A model generated the notes under the pieces. The model worked only from the letters and a program-made list of their open reading frames with translations, did no database searches and had not been told where the DNA came from. A DNA stretch of 64,000 nucleotides, taken from NCBI GenBank assembly GCA_965243415.1, contig OZ251549.1:1860001-1924000 (forward strand), read 5' to 3'. Position 1 is the first letter of the stretch, and every line of letters begins with the position of its first letter. This DNA is from G965204755 sp965243415 (GTDB lineage: Bacteria; Acidobacteriota; Vicinamibacteria; Marinacidobacterales; Marinacidobacteraceae). Below are positions 17,833 through 28,404 of this stretch, piece by piece. A program made the translations under genes and the position numbers.

Positions 17833-18438
17833 ATGACCGACGCACAGATCGCGGCGGCACTCACCTCGATCCTCTCCCTGATCGGGATCCTCGTACTCCT
17901 CCGCCTCCATCGGGACACCTCGGTGGATCGCTTCCGGGAGGACCTGTTCGCTCTCCGCGACGAGATGTTCGACTTCGCCGCTTCGGGCGGCGTCGAGTTC
18001 CGGCACCCGGCGTACGGGATGCTCCGGCTCACGATGAACGGCTTCCTCCGCTGGGCCGACCGACTGCACCTCCTGCGGATCGTCCTGCTCCGCTTCGCCT
18101 ACCCCCGGGAAGATCGGCGCAGGGACGACGGTTTCCGGGCTGCCTGGAAGCGCTCGCTTCTCGAATTGGACAGCGAAGGTCAGGCCCGGATGAACGAGTA
18201 CCGGGACCGGATGCACCGGATCGTCGCGGAGTACGTCCTGTTCCGTTCCCCGGCTCCGATGGCCACGATCGTCGTTCCGGTCGTGGCCGCCGTGATGGGA
18301 TCCACCCTGACGAACTTCGCGCTGCGAGTGCTGAAGAACCGGTGGCTCGACGACCTGGACGCGGTGGCCTTCGAGTACGGCCACGCGCCGTCCGTGGCCG
18401 AAGCCATGCCGCCCTCCGAGCATTCGGCCCCGGCGTAG
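17833..18438 (+). CDS. Small two-pass membrane protein of unknown function
   Basis: 201 residues from the ATG at 17833, chosen because GGAGGAAATCCC stands directly upstream. The N terminus is a membrane helix (IAAALTSILSLIGILVLL), followed by a charged stretch RFREDLFALRDEMFDFA and aromatic- and Arg-rich helices. A second hydrophobic segment (PMATIVVPVVAAVMG) lies near residue 155. I recall similar unnamed bacterial proteins but no function. It lies 60 bases after the glycosyltransferase, so may be co-transcribed, and converges with the ABC-3C genes. An ACGT at 18233 is one of the few in the window. Confidence 0.7.
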   Translation: MTDAQIAAALTSILSLIGILVLLRLHRDTSVDRFREDLFALRDEMFDFAASGGVEFRHPAYGMLRLTMNGFLRWADRLHLLRIVLLRFAYPREDRRRDDGFRAAWKRSLLELDSEGQARMNEYRDRMHRIVAEYVLFRSPAPMATIVVPVVAAVMGSTLTNFALRVLKNRWLDDLDAVAFEYGHAPSVAEAMPPSEHSAPA

Positions 18439-18510
18439 TTCCCGCCTTCGCCGAGTACCCGCCCCGGCCGCTCCTGCGGTCGGCGTCGGGTTCTCCCACA
18501 CTGACCGGCG

Positions 18511-20262
18511 TCAGAAATGGATGCCGAGCAGGCGTCCTTCCGGGGATTCGTCCGACAGACGCAGCCGGACGAACTGTTCGTAGTCGAATCCCTTGGAGAA
18601 GTCCTTTTCGGGGATCATGTCCGAGTTCAGGGCGCAGATGTACTGGGCGTCGATCTCGCTCGTGACTTCGTGCGCCCGCTCCAGTGCCCGCGCCCGCTGG
18701 CGGGTGTCCACCGGGTCGAACATCAGCGAATCGTGGATGAGGAAGTCCATGCTCCGCCCGAGCCGCTTCTGCAACTGCAGCACCGTGAGATCGAAGCAGA
18801 AGATCAGCATCCGCCCGATCCCCTCGCTGGCGCTTCGTTCGATCTCCGCCCGATACTGATAGCCCCCCGCACCGACATTGATGATGAGGTTGCCCGGAGC
18901 CTCATAGAGCGCCTTCGAGTTCTCGTTGAACCACCGAAGCGCTGCTTCTCGAATCGGACGCAGCGCCTCGTAATCTTCCTTCGCGGTACGCTTGACCACG
19001 ACTCGCGAAGCATCCAGCGCTTCCCGCTCCCTCGCCAGTCGCTCGACACTCTCGATCTGTGTCCTGATGACCCGCAGGCGTTCGTGCAGCGCGACATGAC
19101 GCTCCTGCAGGCGGGAGTGTTCGCTCAGGGCGCCATGTGTGGCCAGGACCTGCATCACGGATGCGCGCTGCTCGGTCAATTCCGAGATCTGTGCTCCCCT
19201 CTCGGAAATCGTCCGTTCCAATTTCTCGATCTCGGTTTTCAGGAATCGGCTGCGATTCCTCACGATCTCCCGATAGAATCGTCGGGCATCGGACAGCGTT
19301 CGCTTCAACTGGTACGGAAAAACGACGCTGGCGTCCTCATAGATGCTTTCGATGGACAGCGGCTTCGGTGGGGATTCCTCCTTCGTGGCTTGCCGATAGC
19401 GAGAGAGGATCTGCCGATCCGTGTAATCTCGATTCTGGAGTTCGTGGATCTCCGCCGTCAGGCGGTCTGCATCCTTCTGAAGGGCGTCGTAGTTGGGATG
19501 TACCTTGAAATCTCGGAGCGCCGCAGCGGAGACCTCCGTGTCATGCTCGAGTCGCACTCGACGGCTTTCGAGTTCTCCCATGGTCGCCGCAGTGCCGGCT
19601 ACGACGCCTCCCTCGATGACTTTCCGCAAGGCACCCAGTTCCTTGTCTTTGTCGTTCAACAAGGCCCAGTCGCGAGCGCACTCCCAATTCAGGCCCAGAA
19701 GGTAGGCGAGGTGGAGGTCGCGATCCCGTGCCGACGGTTTGGCGATCCAGGTGAGCGGACTCAGGTAGCCGTCCTCTCGGCGGCGACCGAGATAGGACAT
19801 GAGAGTGCGAAAACTCGGATGCGGCCCGGCGTCGCCGTTGTCCGTCGGAAGGTCGAAGAGGCTGGAGCCGAGTCGCTGGATCCATTGCTTCGGCGGCAGT
19901 TTGGCCGTGGCGTGATCGAGGAGCGCCGGCTGCGCGCCCGACGACTCCCAACCGGCGAGGTCCCCTTCGATTCGAACGCGATCGGAGGCGGCGAGAGAAC
20001 GAGTCGCTGTGACGCGCCGCGAACCGAGCGTGAGGTCCAGTTGGAACTCCCAGCCTGCGAGGGCCTCGACGGTCGGACGATCGAGAAAGGCGTTGCTTCC
20101 CAGACAGTAGTGGATGATGTCGAGCAGCAGGGACTTCCCGACTCCGTTGCGGGTGTCCTTGTCCGTCGCCGCTTCGTGCCTGTCGGCGACGATCAGGTTG
20201 AGACCCGGGGAGAAGTGGACCGGTCGAAACCCGGGCTGATTGGCGGAGACGGAATGGATCAT
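18511..20262 (-). CDS. ABC-3C system ATPase (SMC/RecN-like, DUF2326)
   Basis: 583 residues. Walker A TRNGVGKS is at residues 37-44, a long helical coiled-coil middle (about 190-480) interrupts the ATPase, and the second half has EGIGRMLIFCFDLTVL and Walker B DFLIHDSLMFD (about 507), as in DUF2326 proteins. These are the ATPase components of ABC-three-component systems, believed to sense invading DNA or its replication and license an effector. Its ATG at 20262 overlaps the TGA of the middle-component gene by four bases (ATGA). Base composition is lower (about 55-63% GC in sampled lines) than the neighbouring housekeeping genes, consistent with transfer. It is the last gene of the three. Confidence 0.88.
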   Translation of the reverse strand: MIHSVSANQPGFRPVHFSPGLNLIVADRHEAATDKDTRNGVGKSLLLDIIHYCLGSNAFLDRPTVEALAGWEFQLDLTLGSRRVTATRSLAASDRVRIEGDLAGWESSGAQPALLDHATAKLPPKQWIQRLGSSLFDLPTDNGDAGPHPSFRTLMSYLGRRREDGYLSPLTWIAKPSARDRDLHLAYLLGLNWECARDWALLNDKDKELGALRKVIEGGVVAGTAATMGELESRRVRLEHDTEVSAAALRDFKVHPNYDALQKDADRLTAEIHELQNRDYTDRQILSRYRQATKEESPPKPLSIESIYEDASVVFPYQLKRTLSDARRFYREIVRNRSRFLKTEIEKLERTISERGAQISELTEQRASVMQVLATHGALSEHSRLQERHVALHERLRVIRTQIESVERLAREREALDASRVVVKRTAKEDYEALRPIREAALRWFNENSKALYEAPGNLIINVGAGGYQYRAEIERSASEGIGRMLIFCFDLTVLQLQKRLGRSMDFLIHDSLMFDPVDTRQRARALERAHEVTSEIDAQYICALNSDMIPEKDFSKGFDYEQFVRLRLSDESPEGRLLGIHF

Positions 20263-20486
20263 CGCGTCGCCTTGTGAATGCGTCCGTCGGAGAAATGGAC
20301 CGCGCCCAGCACATAGAGCAGAACCAACGCGAGGATGAAGCGCTCGTAGGTGGCGACACTGGCGTCAGTGCGGAGGTGTTGCCACAACTGGTTCGTGGTC
20401 CGAGGAGCGGTCAGGGATTGCAGGATGACCGCGCCCACACCGAGCATGGTGTCCTCTTCGCGGACGTGCTTGGTCGGCAGGATCAC
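20259..20486 (-). CDS. ABC-3C middle component (small)
   Basis: A 75-residue protein starting at GTG 20486: VILPTKHVREEDTMLGVGAV, then TTNQLWQHL and RFILALVLLYVLGAVHF. The 'LPTKH' start followed by a winged-helix-like body matches the small middle components (MC6-type, from memory) that bridge the ATPase and the effector. The GTG shares one base with the TAG of the effector gene (TAGTG), and its TGA overlaps the ATPase ATG. This start is far better than the longer open frame, whose extra N terminus overlaps the effector gene. It carries no enzymatic motif. Confidence 0.82.
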   Translation of the reverse strand: MILPTKHVREEDTMLGVGAVILQSLTAPRTTNQLWQHLRTDASVATYERFILALVLLYVLGAVHFSDGRIHKATR

Positions 20487-21223
20487 TATTCGAAGAGATC
20501 GCAGGACTCGAAGAGATAGGAAACGACGGCGATGCCGACCATCTGGCGCAACGGATCGAGGTGGCCGCGATTCGCGGCACTGCACAACAGCGTGAACAGG
20601 TCGTCACCGCGATGGCCCTGCAGGTACCGGTCGGTGTATTCGCGGAGGAATCGGTTCTTCAGGCGGGTTGCGAAGTGGGAGTCGGTCCGGTGTCTCGACG
20701 CGAGGAACTCTTTCACCTGGGGAGCGACACCGAGGCCCCGCTCGATGAGAAGACGGGAACCGGCGCCGAGTTGATTGAGTGTGAGTTTGTCCTCCGGGGG
20801 AACGAGCGTGAAGTCGCCATCGGACGGGGCGGGGGAGGGATCGAGGAAACCGCGGGCGAGTTCGTCGAGTTCGGGAAAGCCGATGTTCGGGATGGCGTCG
20901 CGCATCGCCTCGGCGAAGCGGCGTTCGCGCGTAGCCTTGATCTCCTGGAGGCGCTCGACGGGGTACTCGTCCGGCGAGGCATCGATGAGTCGGTGGCAAT
21001 CGGGGCAGAGGTAGATCAGGTTCCCGATGGCGTTCCGCGCCTCCGGCGTCATTTCGGGGTCGTGGCGGGCGGAGCCGGGCCGCTCACCGGCGATGTGGGC
21101 GGCGACGCCGAGGGGGCCCCGGCCGGGACTCGGATCGAAGAGGGGCTTGTTGCACTCCGGCATCGGGCAGGTGCCGCCGCTCGCGGCAGCGAGACCGATC
21201 TTCGTGGGGTAGGAGACGGGCAT
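20486..21223 (-). CDS. ABC-3C effector: HNH endonuclease with ABC-3C C-terminal domain
   Basis: 245 residues. The HNH domain occupies residues 15-80: zinc ligands C19/C24 (TCPMPEC) and C73/C76 (YLCPDCH), with H43 (AAHIAGE), N68 (IGNLIYL) and H77 as candidate catalytic residues. After a short linker, residues about 160-245 form the shared ABC-3C C-terminal domain (QVKEFLASRHRTDSHFATRL to VSYLFESCDLFE) thought to dock on the middle component. The likely action is DNA cleavage once the ATPase signals infection. It is first in the operon. The 236 bases before it (21224-21459) are Pro/Ser-codon-rich noise without a clear promoter. An ACGT at 20464 lies at the effector/middle-component junction. 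Confidence 0.88.
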   Translation of the reverse strand: MPVSYPTKIGLAAASGGTCPMPECNKPLFDPSPGRGPLGVAAHIAGERPGSARHDPEMTPEARNAIGNLIYLCPDCHRLIDASPDEYPVERLQEIKATRERRFAEAMRDAIPNIGFPELDELARGFLDPSPAPSDGDFTLVPPEDKLTLNQLGAGSRLLIERGLGVAPQVKEFLASRHRTDSHFATRLKNRFLREYTDRYLQGHRGDDLFTLLCSAANRGHLDPLRQMVGIAVVSYLFESCDLFE

Positions 21224-21459
21224 GGCCGTGTCGTTCCGGGGCCGGGGAGGGGAGGTCGGGGAGGAGCGGTCGGGGTGCTGCCCGGAGGGGGCGCGGGCGG
21301 AGGGGCGGTCGAGGGGACGGAGGAGGCCGCGGGAGGAGCCCTGACCTCGGCGACCGACTCAGGCGGCGCGTCGGGAGGGGTGGACACAAGGGCGACTGGC
21401 AGTACCGAGGGAGCGAGGCAGGAGACGCCGGAGAGAGAAAGGATAGCGTGGGGCAATGC

Positions 21460-22308
21460 CTACCGGGGATCGGGGTCGCGGGAGGGCGGGGCGGCGAGGC
21501 GGCGGTGGTGGGTGATGGTCAGCGCGGCGGTGTAGCCGGCGCCGAAGCCGTTGTCTATGTTCACGACGGTGACGCCGGGGGCGCAACTGTTCAGGAGGGC
21601 CAGCAGGGCGGCGAGGCCCCGGTAGGAAGCGCCGTAGCCGGTGGAGGTGGGGACGGCGATCACCGGGCAGGGCAAGAGGCCGGCCACGACCGGGGCGAGC
21701 GCCGCTTCCATGCCGGCGACGACCACCAGGGAATGGAGGTCGCGCAGGGTTTCCGCTTCGGCGAGCAGGCGGTGGAGGCCGGCGACGCCGACATCGAAGA
21801 TCCGGCGGACGGAGGCGCCCATGAGTTCGGCGGTGAGGGCGGCTTCTTCGGCGACCGGCTGGTCGGAGGTGCCGGCGGAGACGACGCCGATCGCGGCTTC
21901 GAGCGAGGGCGCCGGTTCGCGGCAGACGACGAGGGCGCGGGCCTCGGGGCGCCAGTCGGCCTCCGGGACCTCAGCGAGGACCGTTTCCGCGAGTTCCGGG
22001 GTGGCGCGGGTCACCAGGGTCCGCGCCGTCGAGCGGGAGAGCGAGCGGACGATCTCCACCACCTGTTCCGGGGTCTTGCCGGGGGCGAAGACGACTTCCG
22101 GGAAGCCGCGGCGGCGTTCCCGGTCGTGGTCTATGCGGGCGAAGGGGGCGCCGCTGCCCGGGGCGCCGCTGCCCGGTCCGCCATCGAGCGGCTCGAACGC
22201 GGGGGCCGTCGGAGGGAGCGGGAGTTCGAGGCGCCGTTCCGCCTCTTCCGGCGACAACTCGCCCCGGGCCACGGCGGCGAATAGGTCGGACAGGGTGCGA
22301 GGGGGCAT
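21460..22308 (-). CDS. larB: Nickel-pincer nucleotide biosynthesis protein LarB
   Basis: 282 residues with the PurE-like AIR-carboxylase fold of LarB. The signature SAGTSDQPVAEEA is at about residue 143, then GVAGLHRLL, VVVAGMEAALAPVVAGL, PTSTGYGASYRGLAALLALLNSC and VNIDNGFGAGY. LarB carboxylates and hydrolyses nicotinic-acid adenine dinucleotide, the first step to the cofactor of lactate racemase and related epimerases. larC and larE are not in the window, so this is a solitary copy here. It diverges from dnaG. A short Gly/Ser-Pro insert (residues 42-52) precedes the core. Confidence 0.93.
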   Translation of the reverse strand: MPPRTLSDLFAAVARGELSPEEAERRLELPLPPTAPAFEPLDGGPGSGAPGSGAPFARIDHDRERRRGFPEVVFAPGKTPEQVVEIVRSLSRSTARTLVTRATPELAETVLAEVPEADWRPEARALVVCREPAPSLEAAIGVVSAGTSDQPVAEEAALTAELMGASVRRIFDVGVAGLHRLLAEAETLRDLHSLVVVAGMEAALAPVVAGLLPCPVIAVPTSTGYGASYRGLAALLALLNSCAPGVTVVNIDNGFGAGYTAALTITHHRRLAAPPSRDPDPR

Positions 22309-22533
22309 CGGAGGGGAGGGAAGGGGCGGGGGGCGCTATCGGCGGCGCAGGGCGCGACCGGCGGCGAAGGGTGCGACCGGCGGCAGGGCGTCGCGGGGGT
22401 GGCCGGTGCCGTGGGCGGCGAGGCGGGCCGGCGGGAGCGCCTCGGGACCGAGTGCCGCTCCCGCCTCCGCGAGACCCGGAGCAGCAGAACGGGCGCGCGC
22501 CGGTACGCCGGGCCGATCGGAGCGGACGGTGAT

Positions 22534-22539
22534 TATGCT
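22534..22539 (+). promoter_or_regulatory. -10 box TATGCT, probable leaderless promoter of dnaG
   Basis: TATGCT ends six bases before the ATG at 22546, the same geometry as at 168-180. Transcription would start on the A of the ATG, and no ribosome site is present between. Confidence 0.5.
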
Positions 22540-22545
22540 GGCGGG

Positions 22546-24375
22546 ATGGCCGACCGGGAGTCGTTCCGCGAGATGGTGCGCCAGGCGAACGACATCGTCT
22601 CCGTCGTCGGCCAGCAGGTGGCGCTCCGGCCGGCGGGGCCGCGACGGCACAAGGGCCGCTGTCCCTTCCACGAGGAGAAAACCCCCTCCTTCCATGTCAG
22701 CGAGGAGCGGCAGGCGTACCACTGCTTCGGCTGCCGGGAGAGCGGGGATGTCTTCGCCTTCGTGATGAAGACCGAGGGGCTGGACTTCCCCGGGGCGCTC
22801 GAGGAACTGGCGCGCCGGGCGGGGATCGCGCTGCCGGAGCGGGATCCGAAGAAGGTCTCCGAGACCGAGCGGCTGCGGCTGGCGAACCGGAAGGCGCTCG
22901 CCTTCTTCCGGCGGGAGTTGCGGAAGCCCGGCGGCCGCGCGGCGCTCGACTACCTCCGGGAGCGGGGCATCGAGAAGACCACCATCGAGGAAACGAGCCT
23001 CGGCTACGCCCCCGACGGCTGGGACGAACTGGGGAAGGCGCTGGAAGCGGCGCGGGTGCCGGCGAAGGCGGCGGTCGAGGTGGGCCTGGTCCGGGAGGGC
23101 AAGCGGGAGCGCCGCTACGACTTCTTCCGGAACCGGCTGATCGTGCCCATCTTCGACGGGCAGGGGCGGGCGGCGGGGTTCGCCGGGCGGAGTCTGGACG
23201 GGTCGGAGCCCAAGTACGTGAACAGCCCGGACAGCCCGATCTACCACAAGCGGGCGGTCCTCTACGGTCTCGACCGGGCGCGGCCGGCCCTGCGCGCCGA
23301 GCGGTCCGCGGTGCTGTTCGAGGGCTACTTCGACTGCCTCTCGGCCTGGCAGGCCGGGGTGGCCGGGGCGGTGGCGGTGTGCGGCACCGCGCTCAGCGCC
23401 GAGCAGGCCCGCCTGCTGGCGACTTCCTGCCGGGAAGTGGTGCTGGCCTTCGATTCGGACGCCGCCGGGCGCCGGGCGGCGCGGGCGGCGATCCCGGTGC
23501 TGCTGGCGGCCGGGCTCTCGGTGCGGGTGGCCCGTTTCGCCGACGGGCGGGATCCGGATGACGAACTGCGGGAGCGCGGCGGCGCGGCGTTCCGGCAGTT
23601 GCTCGCCGCCGCGCCCCGGTTCCTGGACTTCCTGGTGGACGAAGCGCTGCTCGCGCCCCCCGGGAGCGCTTCCGGGGGGCGGGTGGAGGCCGCCAGGGAA
23701 GTGGCCGCGGTGATCGCCGGGGCCTCCGATCCGCTCGCCCGGGACGAGTGGATGCGGGAGGCGGCGGGGCCGCTGGGGTTCTCGCCGGAGGCCTTCCGGG
23801 AGGAGGTGGAGCGGCAGCGGCGGCGGGCGCCGGCCTCCGGGAGCGGCGGCGAGGGGCGACGGGCCGGGGCGGCGTCCGGGGACCGGGCGGGAGAGGTGCG
23901 GACGGGCGGGCCGGCCCCGGCGGCGCCGAAGCCGACGCCGGTGGAACGCGACCTGATCCGCTGGGCGGAGCGGCGGCCGGGGGAGGTCGCCCGGCTGCTC
24001 CTCGAGGCGCCCCCGGCGGACCTGGAGGGTCTTGCGGTGACGCCGCTGCTCCGGCTGATGCGGGAGGCGGCGGAGCGGGAGGAGGCCGACCGGGGGGCGG
24101 AGCCGACCTGGGCCGCGTTGCTCGGGGAGCGGGGGACGGAGCCGGGGCCGGTGCAGCGGCTGCTGGCGGAGATCCAGTTGGACCCGGTGGGGCTGGACGA
24201 GGAGACGCAGAGCCCGGCGGACTGCTTCGTGGCGCTGCGCCTGCGGCGGCTGCAGGGCGACCTGCAGCAACTGAAGGGGCGGGCGGGGGCGGAGGGGGAC
24301 GACGCCGGGGAGACGCTGCTCGAGATCCAACGGGTCATCCGGGAGATCCAGGAACTGCGGGCGCCTCGCGGCTGA
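22546..24375 (+). CDS. dnaG: DNA primase
   Basis: A 609-residue DnaG. The CHC2 zinc ribbon has C39, H42, C60 and C63 (CPFHEEKTPSFH and HCFGC). The catalytic core contains EGYFDCLSAWQ (TOPRIM Glu, about 259) and AFDSDAAGRRA (DSD, about 302). The C-terminal third is a helical domain with a Pro/Gly linker at about 435-465. DnaG makes RNA primers at the replication fork. I start at 22546 (MADRESFREMVRQANDIV), directly behind a leaderless-type -10 box; an upstream extension is noise. The last 45 codons are repeated four times beyond the stop. rpoD follows 1.9 kb later, a loose version of the common dnaG-rpoD pair. Confidence 0.96.
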   Translation: MADRESFREMVRQANDIVSVVGQQVALRPAGPRRHKGRCPFHEEKTPSFHVSEERQAYHCFGCRESGDVFAFVMKTEGLDFPGALEELARRAGIALPERDPKKVSETERLRLANRKALAFFRRELRKPGGRAALDYLRERGIEKTTIEETSLGYAPDGWDELGKALEAARVPAKAAVEVGLVREGKRERRYDFFRNRLIVPIFDGQGRAAGFAGRSLDGSEPKYVNSPDSPIYHKRAVLYGLDRARPALRAERSAVLFEGYFDCLSAWQAGVAGAVAVCGTALSAEQARLLATSCREVVLAFDSDAAGRRAARAAIPVLLAAGLSVRVARFADGRDPDDELRERGGAAFRQLLAAAPRFLDFLVDEALLAPPGSASGGRVEAAREVAAVIAGASDPLARDEWMREAAGPLGFSPEAFREEVERQRRRAPASGSGGEGRRAGAASGDRAGEVRTGGPAPAAPKPTPVERDLIRWAERRPGEVARLLLEAPPADLEGLAVTPLLRLMREAAEREEADRGAEPTWAALLGERGTEPGPVQRLLAEIQLDPVGLDEETQSPADCFVALRLRRLQGDLQQLKGRAGAEGDDAGETLLEIQRVIREIQELRAPRG

Positions 24376-25276
24376 GGTCCCGGCCCAGGGCGCCGGGAAG
24401 GGGCGCGGCTCTTCCGCTCCCGAGGCGCCGGTTCCGGCGGCTTCGCGGCGCTGCGGCTGTGGCGGCTGCGGGGCGACCGGCAGCGACTGAAGGGACGGGT
24501 GGGGGCCGAGGGGGACGACGCCGGGGAGACGCTGCCCGAGGTCCGGCGGGTCAGGCGGGAAATCCGGGAACTGCGGGCGCCTCGCGGCTGAGGTCCCGGC
24601 CGAGGGCGCCGGGGAGGGGCGCGGCTCTTCCGCCCCCGAGGCGCCGGTTCCGGCGGCTTCGCGGCGCTGCGGCTGCGGCGGCTGCGGGGCGACCGGCAGC
24701 GACTGGAGGGGCGGGCGGGGGCCGAGGGGGACGATGCCGGGGAGACGCTGCCCGAGGTCCGGCGGGTCATCCGGGATCCAGGAACTGCGGGCGCCTCGCG
24801 GCGGAGGTCCCGGCGGGGTGTCGGGGAGGGGGCGCGGCTCTTCCGCTCCCGGAGGCGCCGGTTCCGGTTGCTACGCGGCGCGGCGGCTGCGGGGCGACCG
24901 GCAGCGACTGAAGGGGCGGGTGGGGGTGGAGGGGCGCGACGCCGGGGAGACGCTGCCCGAGGTCCGGCGGGTCCTCCGGGATCCAGGAACTGCGGGCGCC
25001 TCGCGGCGGAGGTCCCGGCGGGGTGTCGGGGAGGGGGCGCGGCTCTTCCGCTTCCGGCGGCTTCGCAGTGCTGCGGCTGTGGCGGCTGCGGGGCGATCTG
25101 CAGCGACTGAAGGCGCGGGCGGGGCCGAGGGGGACGACGCCGGGGAGACGCTGCCCGAGGTCCGGCGGGTCAGGCGGGAGATCCGGGAACTGCGGGCGGC
25201 TCGCGGTTGAGGTTCCGGCGGGGTGTCGGGGGAGGGGGCGCGGCTCTTCTGCTCCGGGAGGCCCCGGGGTTCCGGC
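24232..25276. repeat. dnaG 3' end plus four downstream tandem copies (200-216 bp)
   Basis: Using ACTGCGG as anchor, units fall at 24354 (in the gene), 24570, 24784, 24989 and 25189, so spacings are 216, 214, 205 and 200. Each unit holds the last ~45 codons of dnaG and ~65 bases of the following spacer. Copies 1 and 4 still end in a stop codon; copies 2 and 3 have CGGCGGA instead of CGGCTGA. Spacings are mostly not multiples of three, so the copies do not extend the protein. Downstream copies resemble each other (GDRQRLKG, GETLPEVRR) more than they resemble the gene. Confidence 0.92.
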
Positions 25277-25391
25277 GGGGCGTCCGGTCGCGCCGGGGGC
25301 CCTCGGGCCGCCGGGCGGATCGACGGGCGGATCAGGGGGCGGATGAGGGGGCCCGGCGAGCCCGCGTCCGCCGCCGGTCGTTCCCGATTGC

Positions 25392-25397
25392 TAGAAT
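25392..25397 (+). promoter_or_regulatory. -10 box TAGAAT, possible rpoD promoter
   Basis: A consensus-like TAGAAT in a GC-rich spacer, pointing to rpoD 857 bases downstream. A TTG lies seven bases after it, but that frame has no family pattern. No -35 box is clear. Confidence 0.4.
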
Positions 25398-25985
25398 CGC
25401 CGGTTTGCCGCGCCTGCGCCGCCCCGGCGGCGTCGTTCCGCAGCGGCCCACTACTGCTGACCTTCGACTCCCGACCCGTGTTCGTTGCGCCCTTTCTCCT
25501 GCCGGATCGGGGAGCGCCGGGGGGAGAACGGGCGGCGGAACCCGCGCCGGGGGATCTCGAAATCCGCCGGATCCGGACCCGAACCCGGGCCCGAACCCGG
25601 ACGATCGGGGCCGCGCGGCCCGGGTCGCGTCGAACCCGCTGTCCCTGAGCCGGCTCGCTGAGACCCTCGTGAGGCTCCCGGGAAGTGCACGGCGCGCCGT
25701 ATGGCGCGGCGCCGCGCTCCCGGGGATGATCCGGCGCCCGCGGCCCGCGCCGGCGGCCGGGTCGCCCCCGCACCCGCGGTGGTTTCCGACGGGGCCGGGG
25801 AGCGCCGCGGCGTGAGGCCGAGCGCGCTTCCCGGCTCGATGCCGGTGGGGATGCCCGACGGAATGCTCTTCGGGTCGGTCGTCGGAAGCGCGCGGAAACG
25901 AACCGGCGGGGGAACGGCCCGAATGCGCCGGTCCGACCGCGCCGCCGGGGCCGCCGGCGGACCGGCGCCGGGCGGGCCGAACGGA

Positions 25986-26060
25986 GAGGGAATGCGGGTG
26001 GAGGGAATGCGGGTGGAGGGAATGCGCCTGGAGGGAATGGTGGTGGAGGGAATGCGGAGG
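25986..26060. repeat. Five 15-bp tandem units (GAGGGAATGCGGGTG)
   Basis: Units start at 25986, 26001, 26016, 26031 and 26046, the first two identical and the rest with one to four changes. Each carries GAGGG followed by AATG, so the array repeats something like a ribosome site plus ATG just upstream of rpoD. Confidence 0.9.
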
Positions 26061-26254
26061 ATGGAGGTGGGGATGAGGGGAGCGGGAGCCGGGTCGGAGT
26101 TCGGGTCGCCGGCGGCGTCGCTGCCGGTGTTTTTCCCGGGGGTTTCCCCCGATCATGAGTTTCACCGGAGTCCGGTTCGCCCGAAGCCGAATCGCCCGGG
26201 TCCGAAACCGGATCTGCTGCACCCGGATCCGAATCGTCAGCCGGGGAGGGCCCG

Positions 26255-28012
<1,758 letters not shown>

Positions 28013-28157
28013 GCGGCGCCCCCGGAGTCGAGTGGTTTCCCGAGCGGTCTCCCGAGCGGTTTCCCCGATGGGCAGGCGAGGGGTTTCGATACCCGCCACC
28101 GGCCAGTCCGGCGGCGTATCGCGGGGCGCGCCGCCGGCCGGTTCACCGGCGCCCGTC

Positions 28158-28230
28158 GGGCCCATAGCTCAGTGGTCAGAGCGGCCGGCTCATAACCGGT
28201 TGGCCCCAGGTTCGAATCCTGGTGGGCCCA
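28158..28230 (+). tRNA. tRNA with CAU anticodon (tRNA-Ile2 favoured, or elongator tRNA-Met)
   Basis: A full cloverleaf: acceptor GGGCCCA (28158-28164) with TGGGCCC (28223-28229), D arm GCTC/GAGC, anticodon stem GCCGG/CCGGT with loop CTCATAA (anticodon CAT at 28191-28193), T stem CCAGG/CCTGG with loop TTCGAAT, discriminator A. The 3' CCA is not encoded (ACCG follows). TCAGTGGTCAGAGC and TTGGCC around the anticodon stem resemble the lysidine-modified Ile2 tRNA, but elongator Met cannot be excluded. Confidence 0.93.
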
Positions 28231-28404
28231 CCGCGGGGCGGCGGAAGGATCGGGTCGGCCGGAATCCCGGGAATCCTCGGTATCCCGCGAATCACGGGAA
28301 TGGCGGGCGGCATCGTTTTCCCCGATCGGACGCTCCCCGGCCCGCTCCCCGAGCGGTTCCGCCTTCGAGATGCGCCGCCTATCGGCCGGCGGGCCGCTGA
28401 GATC

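Larger units (their letters stand above)
25277..26254. other. Non-coding leader region of rpoD
   Basis: No convincing gene. It holds a -10 box at 25392-25397, a tandem array at 25986-26060, and Pro/Gly/Arg-coding noise in all frames. If the -10 box is used, the rpoD leader would be about 850 bases. Confidence 0.5.

Noticed and set aside
20259..20585. A 108-residue form of the ABC-3C middle component
   Set aside because: The extra N terminus overlaps the effector gene and is Arg-rich noise; GTG 20486 gives the family start and the TAGTG coupling.
25207..25815. A gene starting at the TTG just after the TAGAAT box before rpoD
   Set aside because: The translated product is Pro/Gly/Arg low complexity with no recognisable domain.
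28158..28230. Initiator tRNA-Met
   Set aside because: The acceptor stem is fully paired at the first position, unlike bacterial initiators; the CAU anticodon then means Ile2 or elongator Met.
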